Below, piece after piece: positions 1 to 8,001 of a DNA stretch of 41,764 bases; the stretch's first letter is position 1; each line of letters begins with the position of its first letter. Position numbers and translations under genes: made by a program. The stretch is taken from assembly GCF_016916835.1 (NCBI RefSeq), contig NZ_JAFFIX010000040.1:1-41764 (forward strand). The letters run 5' to 3'. A model generated the notes under the pieces. That model was not told where the DNA came from. It worked only from the letters and a program-made list of their open reading frames with translations, and searched no databases. Source of the stretch: Actinacidiphila bryophytorum. GTDB lineage: Bacteria; Actinomycetota; Actinomycetes; Streptomycetales; Streptomycetaceae.

Positions 1-614
1 ACGGCCATCCGGGCCCCGAGCAGCAGCAGGACGCCGCCCGAGACCTGTTCGAGCCGCCTGCGTACGGCCGCCCGCGAGATCACGTGCTGCAGCCGGCCGA
101 CGAACCACACGTACAGCCCGTAGTAGCCGACCTCGAAGACCGCCCACAGCGCCGCGAGCCCGATCATCGCCGGCAGCCGCGGTGCGCCCGCCGGTACGAA
201 CTGCGGCAGGAAGGACATCGCGAAGACCGCGGCCTTGGGGTTGGCGAGGTTGAGCAGCAGCCCCGAGCGGTAGGAGGCCGCGCCGGTCCGTACGGCCTGC
301 GGCCCGTCCCCCTCCCCCTCCTGCTGCCTTCCGTGCCGGGCGTCCAGCAGCGTCCTGACGCCGAAGCCGATCAGCGTGACCGCGCCGACGACCCGCATCA
401 CGTCGTAGGCCACCTCGGAGGCCGCCAGCAGCGCGGTCAGGCCGAGGGCGGCGACCGTACCCCACACGAAGACGCCGGTCTCGTTGCCCAGCACGGTCAG
501 GAAGCCGGCCCGCCGGCTGCGCAGCGACTGCCGCACGATGAGCATGGTGCTCGGCCCGGGCGACGCGGCGATCAGCGTGCAGGCGCCGAGGAAGGGCAGC
601 AGGGTACGCAGCAT
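1..614 (-). CDS. LysE/RhtB-family amino-acid exporter, 3' end outside the window
   Basis: The protein runs off the left edge, so only about 204 N-terminal residues are visible. It starts at an ATG (complement of 612-614) and reads MLRTLLPFLGACTLIAASPG, followed by several hydrophobic segments. The early Pro-Gly-Pro motif after the first helix and the later segment LLLNLANPKAAVFAMSFLPQF (shown here as its ANPKA core) are hallmarks of the LysE/RhtB family, inner-membrane proteins of about 200-220 aa that export amino acids or derivatives. The visible part is therefore nearly the whole protein. The gene is on the same strand as the downstream-reading genes to its right, but 83 bp separate it from the reductase that ends at 698. 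The substrate cannot be told from the sequence. Confidence 0.9.
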   Translation of the reverse strand, partial: MLRTLLPFLGACTLIAASPGPSTMLIVRQSLRSRRAGFLTVLGNETGVFVWGTVAALGLTALLAASEVAYDVMRVVGAVTLIGFGVRTLLDARHGRQQEGEGDGPQAVRTGAASYRSGLLLNLANPKAAVFAMSFLPQFVPAGAPRLPAMIGLAALWAVFEVGYYGLYVWFVGRLQHVISRAAVRRRLEQVSGGVLLLLGARMA

Positions 615-697
615 GCGGCCACGCTACGGGGACGCCGCGCCCCGCCGCCCCCGAATATCGGCCCCTGCCGCTGTGTCCGCCGTGCGCACGGGCGCTC

Positions 698-1708
698 TCA
701 CCAGGCGAAGGCCTCGGGCGAGGGACCCGGACCCGGGAAGATCGCGTCCAGCTCCGCCAGCAGCTCCGCGTCCAGGTCCAGGTCCAGGGCGCGCAGCGCC
801 GACTCCAGGTGTTCCGCGGTGCGCGGGCCGACGATCGGACCGGTCACCCCGGGCCGGGTGAGCAGCCACGCCAGCGCGACCTCGCCCGGCTCCAGCCCGC
901 GGTCGTCGCACAGCTCCTCGTACGCCTGGACCTTCGCGCGCATCGCCGGATCCGCCAGCCCGGCGGCCGACCGCCCCATCGACGTACGCGACCCCCCGCC
1001 GTCGCGCTCCTTGCGCAAGGCGCCGCCCAGCAGCCCCTGGTTCAGCGGCGACCACGGGATCACGCCGAGACCGTACGCCTGCGCCGCCGGGATCACGTCC
1101 ATCTCGGCGGTGCGCTGCGCGAGGTTGTAGAAGCACTGCTCGCTGACCAGGCCGAGCGAACCGCGCCTGCGCGCCGCCTCGTTGGCCTGCGCGATGTGCC
1201 ACCCGGCGAAGTTGCTCGACCCGGCGTAGAGGATCTTCCCCTGCGTGACCAGCACGTCCATGGCCTGCCAGATCTCGTCCCAGGGCGTCGCCCGGTCGAT
1301 GTGGTGGAACTGGTAGACGTCGATGTGGTCCGTCCCCAGCCGCCGCAGGCTCGCCTCCACCTCCCGCCGGATGTTCAGCGCCGACAGGTGGTCGTGGTTG
1401 GGCCACGACTGCTCGTGCCACGGCGTCCCGTCATTGGTCATGTTCCCGTACAGCTTGGTGGCCAGCACGACCTTGTCCCGCCGCCCGCCCCCCTGCGCGA
1501 ACCACCGCCCGAGCACCTCCTCGGTGAGCCCCTTGCGGTTGTCGCCCCCGTAGATGTTGGCGGTGTCGAAGAAGTTGACGCCCGCGTCGAGCCCCGCGTC
1601 CATGATCTTGTGCGCGTCGGCTTCCACGGTCTCCGACCCGAAGTTCATGGTCCCGAGCACCAGCCGCCCGACCTTGAGTCCCGTCCGTCCCAACTGCGTG
1701 TATCTCAT
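698..1708 (-). CDS. Aldo/keto reductase (first of four)
   Basis: A 336-aa NADPH-dependent oxidoreductase of the AKR superfamily with a TIM-barrel fold. The start MRYTQLGRTGLKV is the conserved AKR N-terminus. An in-frame ATG/GTG region exists 11 codons upstream, but that stretch lies inside the promoter/operator, so I chose 1708. The catalytic tetrad is visible: Asp48 and Tyr53 in FFDTANIYG, Lys85 in LATKLYG, and His135 in YQFHHID. The C-terminal nucleotide-binding region contains GPIVGPRTAEHLE. The closest recognisable group is the YhdN/Gsp69-like bacterial AKRs; the physiological carbonyl substrate is unknown. The promoter is of MerR type with a 19-bp spacer and places the transcription start at the ATG (leaderless). 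The gene is a single transcription unit. Confidence 0.93.
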   Translation of the reverse strand: MRYTQLGRTGLKVGRLVLGTMNFGSETVEADAHKIMDAGLDAGVNFFDTANIYGGDNRKGLTEEVLGRWFAQGGGRRDKVVLATKLYGNMTNDGTPWHEQSWPNHDHLSALNIRREVEASLRRLGTDHIDVYQFHHIDRATPWDEIWQAMDVLVTQGKILYAGSSNFAGWHIAQANEAARRRGSLGLVSEQCFYNLAQRTAEMDVIPAAQAYGLGVIPWSPLNQGLLGGALRKERDGGGSRTSMGRSAAGLADPAMRAKVQAYEELCDDRGLEPGEVALAWLLTRPGVTGPIVGPRTAEHLESALRALDLDLDAELLAELDAIFPGPGPSPEAFAW

Positions 1709-1746
1709 ACGCGCCAGCCAACACCTTGGAGCACGCTCCATGGCAA
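1709..1746 (-). promoter_or_regulatory. MerR-type promoter/operator of the first AKR
   Basis: On the minus strand, a -35 TTGCCA (1746-1741) and a -10-like TTGGCT (1721-1716) are separated by 19 bp. Within the spacer lies a perfect inverted repeat TGGAGC-N2-GCTCCA (1727-1740). An over-long 19-bp spacer filled by a dyad is the signature of MerR-family activators, which untwist the DNA to align the two hexamers. The -10 is followed by 7 nt and then ATG, so the mRNA should be leaderless. No MerR gene lies in the window, so the regulator acts in trans. Confidence 0.7.
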
Positions 1747-1929
1747 GCCCCGCCGCCCGGGCTGCGGGGTGGATCGGGTGGGGTGGGGCCCGGCGGGGGC
1801 GGGGTTCTGGGAGGGTGGGGGGGGCAAGGACCGTGGAAGTGCGGCCGGTGCGGGGCCATCCTCGACGGCGCGGCCCGGCGGGGCCGGCGCCGTCGTGGCG
1901 GGGTGGGGTGCCGGCGGGGAAGGGACATC

Positions 1930-2604
1930 ATGAAGCTTCTGCTCACCGACTCGGGTGTGAAGAACGCGAGCATCCAGGACGCGCTGGTCGGCCTGCTGGG
2001 CAAGCCCGTCGCCGAGGCCGACGCGCTGTGCATTCCGACCGCGGGGTACGGGGGGCCGGGGGCCGATCCGCGGGGGCCGTGGCGGTTCGTCAGCGGGCGG
2101 TCGGAGCTGCACATGACCGACCTGGGGTGGAAGTCGGTGGGCGTGCTGGAGCTGACCGCGCTGCCCGGCATCGACCGGGAGCGCTGGGTCTCCTGGGTAC
2201 GGGAGGCCGACGTCCTGCTCGTCAACGGCGGGGACCCGCTGTACCTGGCGCACTGGATGCGGGAGTCCGGGCTGGCCGCACTCCTGCCGTCGCTGCACGA
2301 CACGGTCTACGTGGGGCTCAGCGCCGGGAGCATGGTGATGGCCCCGCGCGTCGGGGAGGACTTCGTGGGCTGGCGGCCGCCCTCCGGGGGTGACAGCACG
2401 CTGGGGGTCGTGGACTTCTGCATCTTCCCGCACCTGGACCATCCGGCCTGCCCCGAGAACACCACGGCCGCCGCGGAGAAGTGGGCCGCCGGGATCGGGC
2501 ACCGGGCGTACGCCACCGACGACCAGACGGCGCTCACGGTGGTCGACGGGGCCGTCGAGGTCGTCTCCGAAGGCCGCTGGAGGTTTTTCGACCCGGCTTC
2601 CTGA
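1930..2604 (+). CDS. S51-family serine peptidase (peptidase E-like)
   Basis: A 224-aa protein starting at ATG 1930 behind a GGGGAAGGG ribosome-binding site. It reads MKLLLTDSGVKNASI and carries VNGGDPLYL, then GLSAGSMVM around residues 130-140, the nucleophile-elbow motif of the S51 dipeptidase E/cyanophycinase family in which the Ser after Gly-x-Ser-Ala-Gly is the nucleophile. FPHLDHPACPENT supplies the downstream histidine of the triad. The family shares the class-I glutamine-amidotransferase-like fold. Peptidase E itself cleaves Asp-X dipeptides; many actinobacterial members have no assigned substrate, so the dipeptidase role is inferred. It is cytosolic with no signal peptide. It is followed at 88 bp by the YbhN-like gene in the same direction, possibly co-transcribed. 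Confidence 0.88.
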   Translation: MKLLLTDSGVKNASIQDALVGLLGKPVAEADALCIPTAGYGGPGADPRGPWRFVSGRSELHMTDLGWKSVGVLELTALPGIDRERWVSWVREADVLLVNGGDPLYLAHWMRESGLAALLPSLHDTVYVGLSAGSMVMAPRVGEDFVGWRPPSGGDSTLGVVDFCIFPHLDHPACPENTTAAAEKWAAGIGHRAYATDDQTALTVVDGAVEVVSEGRWRFFDPAS

Positions 2605-2692
2605 AGCCGCTGAGCGCGGCCGCCGTCCGGCGGTAGCGGGGACGTCACCTCGGGGACGCCCGGGCGTACGGCCGGTGGGGGAAGGTCGGGGG

Positions 2693-3625
2693 GTGGGGAA
2701 GACGTGGCGGGTCGTCGGGGCCGGCGTGCCGCTGGCGGTGGTGGTCGGGTGGGGGGCCTGGCACCGGGAGCTGCTGGTGGCCGGGGGGCGGGACCTGCTC
2801 GGGGCCGACAGGTCCTGGCTGCTGGCCGCGCTCGGGGCGACCGCGCTCGGGTGGGTCGCGATCGCCGTCGCCCGGCAGGGCACCGTGCTGGAGCCGCTGC
2901 CCGCGGGGCGGCTGCTGGCCACGCAGTTCGCGGCGACGGCCGCCAACCAGCTCACCCCGGCGGGCATCGGCGCGGGGGCGGTGAACCTGCGCTTCCTGCG
3001 CGGCTGCGGGCTGCCGCTCGCGCGGACCTCCGCCGCGCTCGCGCTGTACTCGCTCGCCGAGTCGATCGGCCGGGTCACCCTGCTCGTGGTGATGCTGCTC
3101 GCCTTCCCGCACGCCCTGCGGGTGCACGGGCTGGTGCCTGACCGCGGCACCGTCGAGGTGGCGGTCGCCGCGCTGGCGGTCGTGGCGGCCGGGGCCGCCG
3201 TGCTGGTCGTGGCCGTACGCCCGGCCCGCCGTCTGGTGGGCGGCTTCCTCGCGACGGCGCTGGCGGACGCCCGCTCCCTGCACATGCGGCCCGCACGGGC
3301 GCTGGCCCTGTGGGGCGGCTCGCTGGCCTTCCCCGCGCTGCAGGCCGCGGGCCTGGTCGCGGTGGCGCACGCCCTCGCCCTTCCGGTGCCGCCGGCGCAC
3401 GTGGCCATCGCCTACCTGGCCGCGACCTGCCTGGCCGCGGGGGTTCCGACGCCCGGCGGCGTCGGCTCGGTCGACGCGGCGCTCGGCCTGGCGCTGGTCG
3501 CGGCCGGGGCGCCCGCGGGCGCGGCCACCAGCGCGGTTCTGGGCTACCGGATCATCACCGCGTGGCTGCCGCTGCTGCCCGCGGCCCTGACGCTCGGCGC
3601 CCTGGTGCGGCGCAAGGTCGTCTAG
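2693..3625 (+). CDS. YbhN/UPF0104-like integral membrane protein (LPG-synthase TM-region type)
   Basis: A 310-aa polytopic membrane protein. The GTG start at 2693 follows the purine-rich ribosome-binding stretch GGGGGAAGG. About eight hydrophobic segments are visible. The motif TAANQLTPAGIGAGAVNLRFL and the later GVPTPGGVGSVDAAL are the two Pro-Gly-rich re-entrant-like motifs typical of the lysylphosphatidylglycerol synthase TM region family (UPF0104/YbhN). The catalytic C-terminal aminoacyl-transferase domain of MprF is absent, so it should not make LPG by itself; stand-alone members are thought to act in lipid flipping or envelope lipid handling. Its TAG stop lies inside a CTAG that is also the left end of a miniature repeat element, so the element may have supplied or preserved the stop. 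Confidence 0.85.
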   Translation: MGKTWRVVGAGVPLAVVVGWGAWHRELLVAGGRDLLGADRSWLLAALGATALGWVAIAVARQGTVLEPLPAGRLLATQFAATAANQLTPAGIGAGAVNLRFLRGCGLPLARTSAALALYSLAESIGRVTLLVVMLLAFPHALRVHGLVPDRGTVEVAVAALAVVAAGAAVLVVAVRPARRLVGGFLATALADARSLHMRPARALALWGGSLAFPALQAAGLVAVAHALALPVPPAHVAIAYLAATCLAAGVPTPGGVGSVDAALGLALVAAGAPAGAATSAVLGYRIITAWLPLLPAALTLGALVRRKVV

Positions 3626-3804
3626 GCCGTGTTTTGGAAGTAGCGCCGTCCGCCCACAGGGCGGGGGCCCGGCGGCGTCTGGTGCGTGCGATCGCAAGGC
3701 GGAGGGTCGTCCTCGTAGTGGGCCTGCTCGGACGACTCCGACAACGCAGCGAGCGTGCGTGCCAGGCGTCGCGGGGCAGGCGGGACCTCCAAAACACGGC
3801 CTAG
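3622..3804. mobile_element. 183-bp MITE-like element, copy 1
   Basis: A short non-coding element bounded on both sides by CTAG (3622-3625 and 3801-3804). Inside these are near-perfect terminal inverted repeats, GCCGTGTTTTGGAAGT at the left and the complement of GCCGTGTTTTGGAGGT at the right. The interior is also a long imperfect palindrome (the GGCGTCTGGTGCGTGCG half mirrors the distal GCGTGCGTGCCAGGCGTCGC half). It encodes no plausible protein. A second copy of identical length lies in inverted orientation at 16631-16813, differing at only a handful of positions. CTAG at both ends fits a target duplication of the YTAR type known from IS5-like elements. The parent transposase is not in the window. 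Confidence 0.85.
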
Positions 3805-3841
3805 GTGCCGGTCCGGTGAAGCCACGGGGGCGGGTCGGCTG

Positions 3842-3877
3842 TTGACAGCACAGGTTTATCGGCCATACTGCCCGCCG
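3842..3877 (+). promoter_or_regulatory. Promoter of a leaderless acidic-protein gene
   Basis: TTGACA (3842-3847), 16-bp spacer, CATACT (3864-3869), then 7 nt to the GTG at 3877. This is a near-consensus housekeeping-type promoter that would start transcription at or next to the start codon. No Shine-Dalgarno sequence is present, consistent with a leaderless mRNA. Confidence 0.75.
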
Positions 3878-4587
3878 TGGAGCAGCGCACAGGTTCGATC
3901 ACACCGGCGATACACCCCGCAGGGACCGATCCGGCATTCGTGCCAGGTCTCCTGCCCCCGCGTCCTGCCGCGGACGAGGTGAAAGCCTCGGACCCGGCCG
4001 AGGCCGCCCCGCCCGAGGAGGACGCGGACGCGACAGCGGCCGACGCCGCACAAGCCGACCCCGGGGCCGTAGCGGCGCCCGAAGCCGAGGCGGACGTGGC
4101 AGCGGACGCGGAGGAAGAAGAGGACGAGGACCGCGGCGAGCCGCTGTTCGAGGTCTCCGACCGCCGCGCCACGATCCTCGCCGACCGCGTCGGCATCGTC
4201 TTCCGGCTGGACGGCGAGGAGGCCGACTTCACCTGGGACGAGATCGGCGCCGTCGAGATCGACACGCCCCGCTTCGGCAAGCGGTTCGCGGTGACCGTCT
4301 ACACCGGTCCGCGCCGCTGGTTCGAGGCGCACGTCGAGGCCAAGTCCCGCGGCCTGCTCAAGACGTGGGCGGCCGAGCTCGACGCCGTACTCGACGAGCA
4401 CTTCGAGGACCCGGACGACAAGGCCGAGGACACCAAGGCCGACGTCAAGGCGGCCGCCGACCCCGAGCCGGACGCCGTCACCGAGGCCGAGGACAAGATC
4501 GAGGCCGAGGACGGCACCGAGGGCGAAGACGAGGCCGAAGACGAGGCGGAGGCCAAAGCCGAGGCCAAATCCGACGCCGACGCATGA
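3877..4587 (+). CDS. Acidic protein with PH-like core and charged low-complexity tails
   Basis: 236 aa from GTG 3877, fixed by a promoter 7 nt upstream. Three parts are visible. Residues 1-90 are Ala/Pro/Glu/Asp-rich (runs such as AEEEEDEDRGE). Residues about 90-172 form a compact conserved-looking core: LFEVSDRRATILADRVGIV, DGEEADFTWDEIGAVEI and WFEAHVEAKSRGLLKTWAAEL, which resembles a small PH-like beta-barrel ending in a helix. Residues 173-236 are a highly charged Glu/Asp/Ala/Lys tail built from loose repeats of EAED/DEAE. There is no signal peptide or membrane segment. I know of no assigned function; such proteins occur in Streptomyces as conserved hypotheticals. Two strong hairpins follow the gene. 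Confidence 0.8.
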   Translation: MEQRTGSITPAIHPAGTDPAFVPGLLPPRPAADEVKASDPAEAAPPEEDADATAADAAQADPGAVAAPEAEADVAADAEEEEDEDRGEPLFEVSDRRATILADRVGIVFRLDGEEADFTWDEIGAVEIDTPRFGKRFAVTVYTGPRRWFEAHVEAKSRGLLKTWAAELDAVLDEHFEDPDDKAEDTKADVKAAADPEPDAVTEAEDKIEAEDGTEGEDEAEDEAEAKAEAKSDADA

Positions 4588-4659
4588 AAACCGCCGCCGC
4601 GGTAGCCCGCACGGCGTCAAGACTCGCCCGCTCGCGTTAAGAACGCGTATGGAAAAACC

Positions 4660-4693
4660 GTGCGGCGCCCCATGGACTCCCCGGGCGCCGCAC
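4660..4693. terminator. Hairpin terminator, 11-bp stem
   Basis: GTGCGGCGCCC (4660-4670), 12-nt loop, GGGCGCCGCAC (4683-4693), perfect. It lies 73 bp after the acidic-protein gene and has no U-tract, as is usual in Streptomyces. Confidence 0.7.
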
Positions 4694-4720
4694 CCTGACC
4701 GAGGCTCCCGCACCTGATCA

Positions 4721-4744
4721 CCCGCGGCCCGACCGGGCCGCGGG
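4721..4744. terminator. Second hairpin terminator, 10-bp stem with 4-nt loop
   Basis: CCCGCGGCCC, loop gacc, GGGCCGCGGG. Together with the hairpin 27 bp before it, this insulates the acidic-protein gene from the APC permease gene. Confidence 0.7.
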
Positions 4745-4870
4745 GGTGCGGTGGCGCGCACGGTCGACGGCGACCAGATTGCGTACGCTGACCAGGCCAT
4801 CCTGTTGCGGTGGCCTGCCTCACCACGCCTTGTCGCCCGGCGACGGCGCCGCACGACAGGAGCACGGTCC

Positions 4871-6826
4871 ATGTCCATCACCGCCGGGGCAGAACGCGGC
4901 AGGTTCCGCTCATGGCTCCTCGAAGGCCTGTCCGACATGGCCAGGCACCAGAACCAGCAGCCGGGGAGCGAGGGGCAGCAGGTCGCCCACAAGGGGCAGC
5001 GCTGGTGGCGGGTGATGTGCCTGACCGGTGTCGACTACTTCTCCACCCTCGGCTACCAGCCGGGCATCGCGGCGCTGGCCGCCGGGCTGCTCTCGCCGAT
5101 CGCGACGGTCGTGCTGGTGATCGTGACGCTCGCGGGCGCGCTGCCGGTCTACCGCCGGGTGGCGGAGGAGAGCCCGCACGGGGCGGGCTCGGTCGCGATG
5201 CTGGAGCGGCTGCTGTCCTTCTGGAAGGGCAAGCTGTTCGTCCTGGCGCTGCTGGGCTTCGCGGCGACCGACTTCCTGATCACCATCACGCTGTCCGCCG
5301 CTGACGCCTCGACCCACCTGGTGGAGAACCCGCACTTCACCTCGGCTCTCGGCGGGCACCAGATGATCATCACCCTGGGGCTGATCGCGCTGCTGGGCGC
5401 GGTCTTCCTCAAGGGCTTCCTGGAGGCCGTCGGCGTGGCGGTGGTCCTGGTGGGGATCTATCTGGCGCTGAACGTGGTCGTGGTCGTGAACGGGCTCTGG
5501 CACGTGCTGACTGCCGCGCACCTGGTCACGGACTGGACGAACGGGCTGACCGCGGAGCGCGGCAACGTCTTCGTGATGATCGGCGTCTCGCTGCTGATCT
5601 TCCCCAAGCTCGCGCTCGGCATGTCCGGCTTCGAGACCGGGGTCGCGGTGATGCCGCACGTCCGGGGCGGCGAGGACGACACGGAGGAGCGGCCGACGGG
5701 GCGTATCCGGGACACCAAGAAGCTGCTGACGACCGCGGCGCTGATCATGAGCGTCTTCCTCATCACGACCAGCTTCATCACCACCGTCCTGATTCCGAAG
5801 GACGACTTCAAGGCGGGCGGCCCCGCCAACGGCCGCGCGCTGGCGTATCTGGCGCACGAGAACCTGGGGTCCGGCTTCGGCACGGTCTACGACTTCTCGA
5901 CCATCGCCATCCTGTGGTTCGCGGGCGCCTCGGCGATGGCGGGTCTGCTCAACCTGATGCCGCGCTACCTGCCGCGGTACGGGATGGCGCCGCACTGGGC
6001 GCGGGCGGTGCGGCCGATGGTGCTGGTCTTCACGCTGGTCGCCTTCCTGGTGACGTGGATCTTCGACGCGAGCGTCGACAAGCAGGGCGGCGCGTACGCC
6101 ACCGGTGTGCTGGTGCTGATGAGTTCTGCGGCCATCGCGGTGACCATCGCGGCCCGCAAGGCGCGGCAGCGGCGGTGGACGGTCGCTTTCGGTGTGATCG
6201 CCGTGGTCTTCCTCTACACGACCGTGGTCAACGTGCTGGAGCGGCCCGACGGTGTGAAGATCGGCGCCTGCTTCATCGCGGGGATCATGCTGGTGTCGTT
6301 CCTGTCCCGGCTGGCCAGGGCCTTCGAACTGCGGGTGACCGGCGTGCAGCTGGACCCGATGGCCGAGCGCTTCGTACGGGACATCGCCACCCGCCAGGTC
6401 CGCTTCGTCGCGAACGAGCCGGGGCTGCGGGACGCCGCCGAATACCGCGACAAGCTGCACCAGATCCGGATGGACAACGACATCCCGCCGGAGGACGACC
6501 TGGTCCTGGTGGAGGTCACGGTGCCCGACGCGTCGGAGTTCGAGTCGGCGCTGACCGTGCAGGGCACGGTGCTGCACGGCAAATACCGGGTGCTGTCGCT
6601 GGAGAGCGCGTCGGTGCCCAACGCGCTGGCCGCGCTGCTGCTGCACGTACGGGACCTGACCGGGTGCAAGCCGCACATCTACTTCGAGTGGACCGAGGGC
6701 AGCCCCTTCGCGAACTTCCTGGGCTTCTTCCTCTTCGGCCACGGCGAGGTCGCCCCGGTCACCCGCGAGGTGCTGCGCGAGGCGGAGCCGAACCGGGCGC
6801 GCAGGCCCAAGGTCCACGTGGGCTGA
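4871..6826 (+). CDS. APC-superfamily permease with cytosolic C-terminal domain
   Basis: 651 aa from ATG 4871, chosen because ACAGGAG sits 9 nt upstream; an in-frame extension 40 codons further upstream has no ribosome-binding site and a non-membrane, Arg-rich sequence. After a polar N-terminus (about 50 aa) come roughly 11-12 hydrophobic helices, beginning VDYFSTLGYQPGIAALAAG (the glycine-rich first helix of APC transporters), then ESPHGAGSVAMLERLL, and FPKLALGMSGFETG in the middle. The last ~170 residues are hydrophilic (from LRVTGVQLDPMAERFVRDI). This is an APC-family amino acid/cation permease; the substrate is not evident. A TACGCT hexamer at 4784-4789 is a possible -10. The gene ends 19 bp before a convergent gene. 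Confidence 0.88.
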   Translation: MSITAGAERGRFRSWLLEGLSDMARHQNQQPGSEGQQVAHKGQRWWRVMCLTGVDYFSTLGYQPGIAALAAGLLSPIATVVLVIVTLAGALPVYRRVAEESPHGAGSVAMLERLLSFWKGKLFVLALLGFAATDFLITITLSAADASTHLVENPHFTSALGGHQMIITLGLIALLGAVFLKGFLEAVGVAVVLVGIYLALNVVVVVNGLWHVLTAAHLVTDWTNGLTAERGNVFVMIGVSLLIFPKLALGMSGFETGVAVMPHVRGGEDDTEERPTGRIRDTKKLLTTAALIMSVFLITTSFITTVLIPKDDFKAGGPANGRALAYLAHENLGSGFGTVYDFSTIAILWFAGASAMAGLLNLMPRYLPRYGMAPHWARAVRPMVLVFTLVAFLVTWIFDASVDKQGGAYATGVLVLMSSAAIAVTIAARKARQRRWTVAFGVIAVVFLYTTVVNVLERPDGVKIGACFIAGIMLVSFLSRLARAFELRVTGVQLDPMAERFVRDIATRQVRFVANEPGLRDAAEYRDKLHQIRMDNDIPPEDDLVLVEVTVPDASEFESALTVQGTVLHGKYRVLSLESASVPNALAALLLHVRDLTGCKPHIYFEWTEGSPFANFLGFFLFGHGEVAPVTREVLREAEPNRARRPKVHVG

Positions 6827-6845
6827 CGCACCCGCCGAGGCCCGT

Positions 6846-7403
6846 TCAGTCGAGGCCACAGGCGCGGAAGAGGGCGCGGGCCTGCGCGGTGTCGGCCGCG
6901 GCGGCAGGGCCGCTCACCGGGGAGGGGTCGGCCAGCAGGCCCGCGGTGTGCGAGTGGCGGGCGCCGGCGTCCAGCTCGTGCCGCAGGAGGGGGCTCGCGG
7001 CGACGGCCGCGGCGTCGACCTCGATGCGGCGCCCCGCGGCGTCGCGCAGCAGCAGGCGCCGGGCGGTGTGCCCTTCGAGGCGGGCGCCGACCAGGCGGTC
7101 GATGCGTATCCGGCGGGTGCGCAGCAGCGTACGGACGGCGAGCCGGCCGCCGCCCGCGGTGATGCGCGGCGGCACCAGCACGGCGGAGAGCGCGACGGCC
7201 AGGCCCGTCCACAGCAGGGCGCGGAGCACCGTCAGGGTGCCCGCGGCGGCGTCCAGGGCCAGGGCCGCGGCGAGCAGGCCGCCGGGCAGGGCGAGGGCGA
7301 GCCGCAGCCGGGCGGGCCGGTCGCGGTCGGAGCCGCGCACCGGCCCGGCACCGCGCCCTCGTGAGGGGCGGCGGACCGGTGGGGAGGAGTATCCGCGCTG
7401 CAC
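6846..7403 (-). CDS. Small membrane protein with PH-like domain
   Basis: 185 aa from a GTG (complement of 7401-7403). The start is set by a TAGCGT -10 hexamer 7 nt upstream, giving a leaderless mRNA; the open frame upstream lies in the promoter. After a basic N-terminus (about 30 aa, rich in Arg/Pro/Gly) come two adjacent hydrophobic segments (LRLALALPGGLLAAALAL and LLWTGLAVALSAVLV), then a soluble region ITAGGGRLAVRTLLRTRRIRIDRLVGARL that looks like the beta-strand pattern of a bacterial PH (DUF2581-like) domain. The C-terminal 50 residues are polar. Function is unknown. It is convergent with the APC permease and 145 bp from the PemK-like gene end. Confidence 0.72.
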   Translation of the reverse strand: MQRGYSSPPVRRPSRGRGAGPVRGSDRDRPARLRLALALPGGLLAAALALDAAAGTLTVLRALLWTGLAVALSAVLVPPRITAGGGRLAVRTLLRTRRIRIDRLVGARLEGHTARRLLLRDAAGRRIEVDAAAVAASPLLRHELDAGARHSHTAGLLADPSPVSGPAAAADTAQARALFRACGLD

Positions 7404-7416
7404 ACTTCCGACGCTA
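7404..7416 (-). promoter_or_regulatory. -10 element for the leaderless PH-like gene
   Basis: TAGCGT on the minus strand (7416-7411), 7 nt before the GTG. No convincing -35 is seen. Confidence 0.45.
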
Positions 7417-7548
7417 GGCACCGCGGCCGCCGTACGGCCGCCCGTTGACACCGCCCTGACGCCGCCGCCCGCGGTCCTGACGCTTCTCTTACGGGTACGC
7501 ACCCGCGCCGCTTACGGGTACGCACCTCCGTCGGTGCAGGACACGGGC

Positions 7549-8001
7549 TCAGCGCCAGCCGTACAGCTCCTTGAGCCGGTTGACCACCAGGTTGAAGCGG
7601 CCGCGGTCCAGCGCGCAGGCCTCGCGGCGCATGCCCTGCTCGTGCAGCCGCAGCACCCGGTCGACGTCGACCCAGGAGTCGCGGCCCTCGCGGTCCCAGG
7701 GCCCCGCGCCGATCGCGACCCACTCGTGGTCGTGGTCGTGGCGCTTGCTGGAGAGCTGGACGGCCAGCAGCGTGCCGGCCGCCTCGCGGGCCACGACCAG
7801 CACCGGGCGGTCCTTGCCGCGGCCGTCGTTCTCCTCGAAGGGCACCCAGGTCCAGACGATCTCGCCGGGGTCGGGGTCGCCGTCGTGGGCCGGGGCGTAC
7901 TCGGTACGCACCCGGCCCACCTCGCGCGGCTCTGCCTCGGTGGTGGCGTACGGGCCTGCGGCGCCGGGGAATTCGGGGTGGCTGTCGGTGTAAGTCGTCA
8001 C
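7549..8001 (-). CDS. PemK/MazF-family protein without adjacent antitoxin
   Basis: 150 aa from GTG 8001. The core, residues about 43-148, reads DPGEIVWTWVPFEENDGRGKDRPVLVVARE, then LLAVQLSSKRHDHD and a C-terminal RFNLVVNRLKELYGWR. The sequence 'PGEIVW-W-PF-E-----KDRPVLVV' is the PemK/MazF (CcdB-like barrel) signature seen in ribosome-independent mRNA interferases. The N-terminal 40 residues are an extra polar extension. No small antitoxin gene lies upstream or downstream: its neighbours are an aldo/keto reductase and the PH-like membrane protein. It may be an orphan toxin, an antitoxin-independent family member or a nonfunctional relic; I infer fold, not activity. A TAGCGT -10 lies 6 nt upstream of the GTG. 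Confidence 0.85.
   Translation of the reverse strand: MTTYTDSHPEFPGAAGPYATTEAEPREVGRVRTEYAPAHDGDPDPGEIVWTWVPFEENDGRGKDRPVLVVAREAAGTLLAVQLSSKRHDHDHEWVAIGAGPWDREGRDSWVDVDRVLRLHEQGMRREACALDRGRFNLVVNRLKELYGWR

Noticed and set aside
1705..3408. A 567-codon minus-strand open frame over the S51 peptidase and YbhN genes
   Set aside because: Ser/Arg/Pro-rich shadow of two genes on the other strand that show clear family motifs.
4588..4870. A c-di-AMP (ydaO-type) or other riboswitch before the APC permease
   Set aside because: The region consists of two back-to-back terminator hairpins and a possible promoter; no conserved riboswitch core could be seen.
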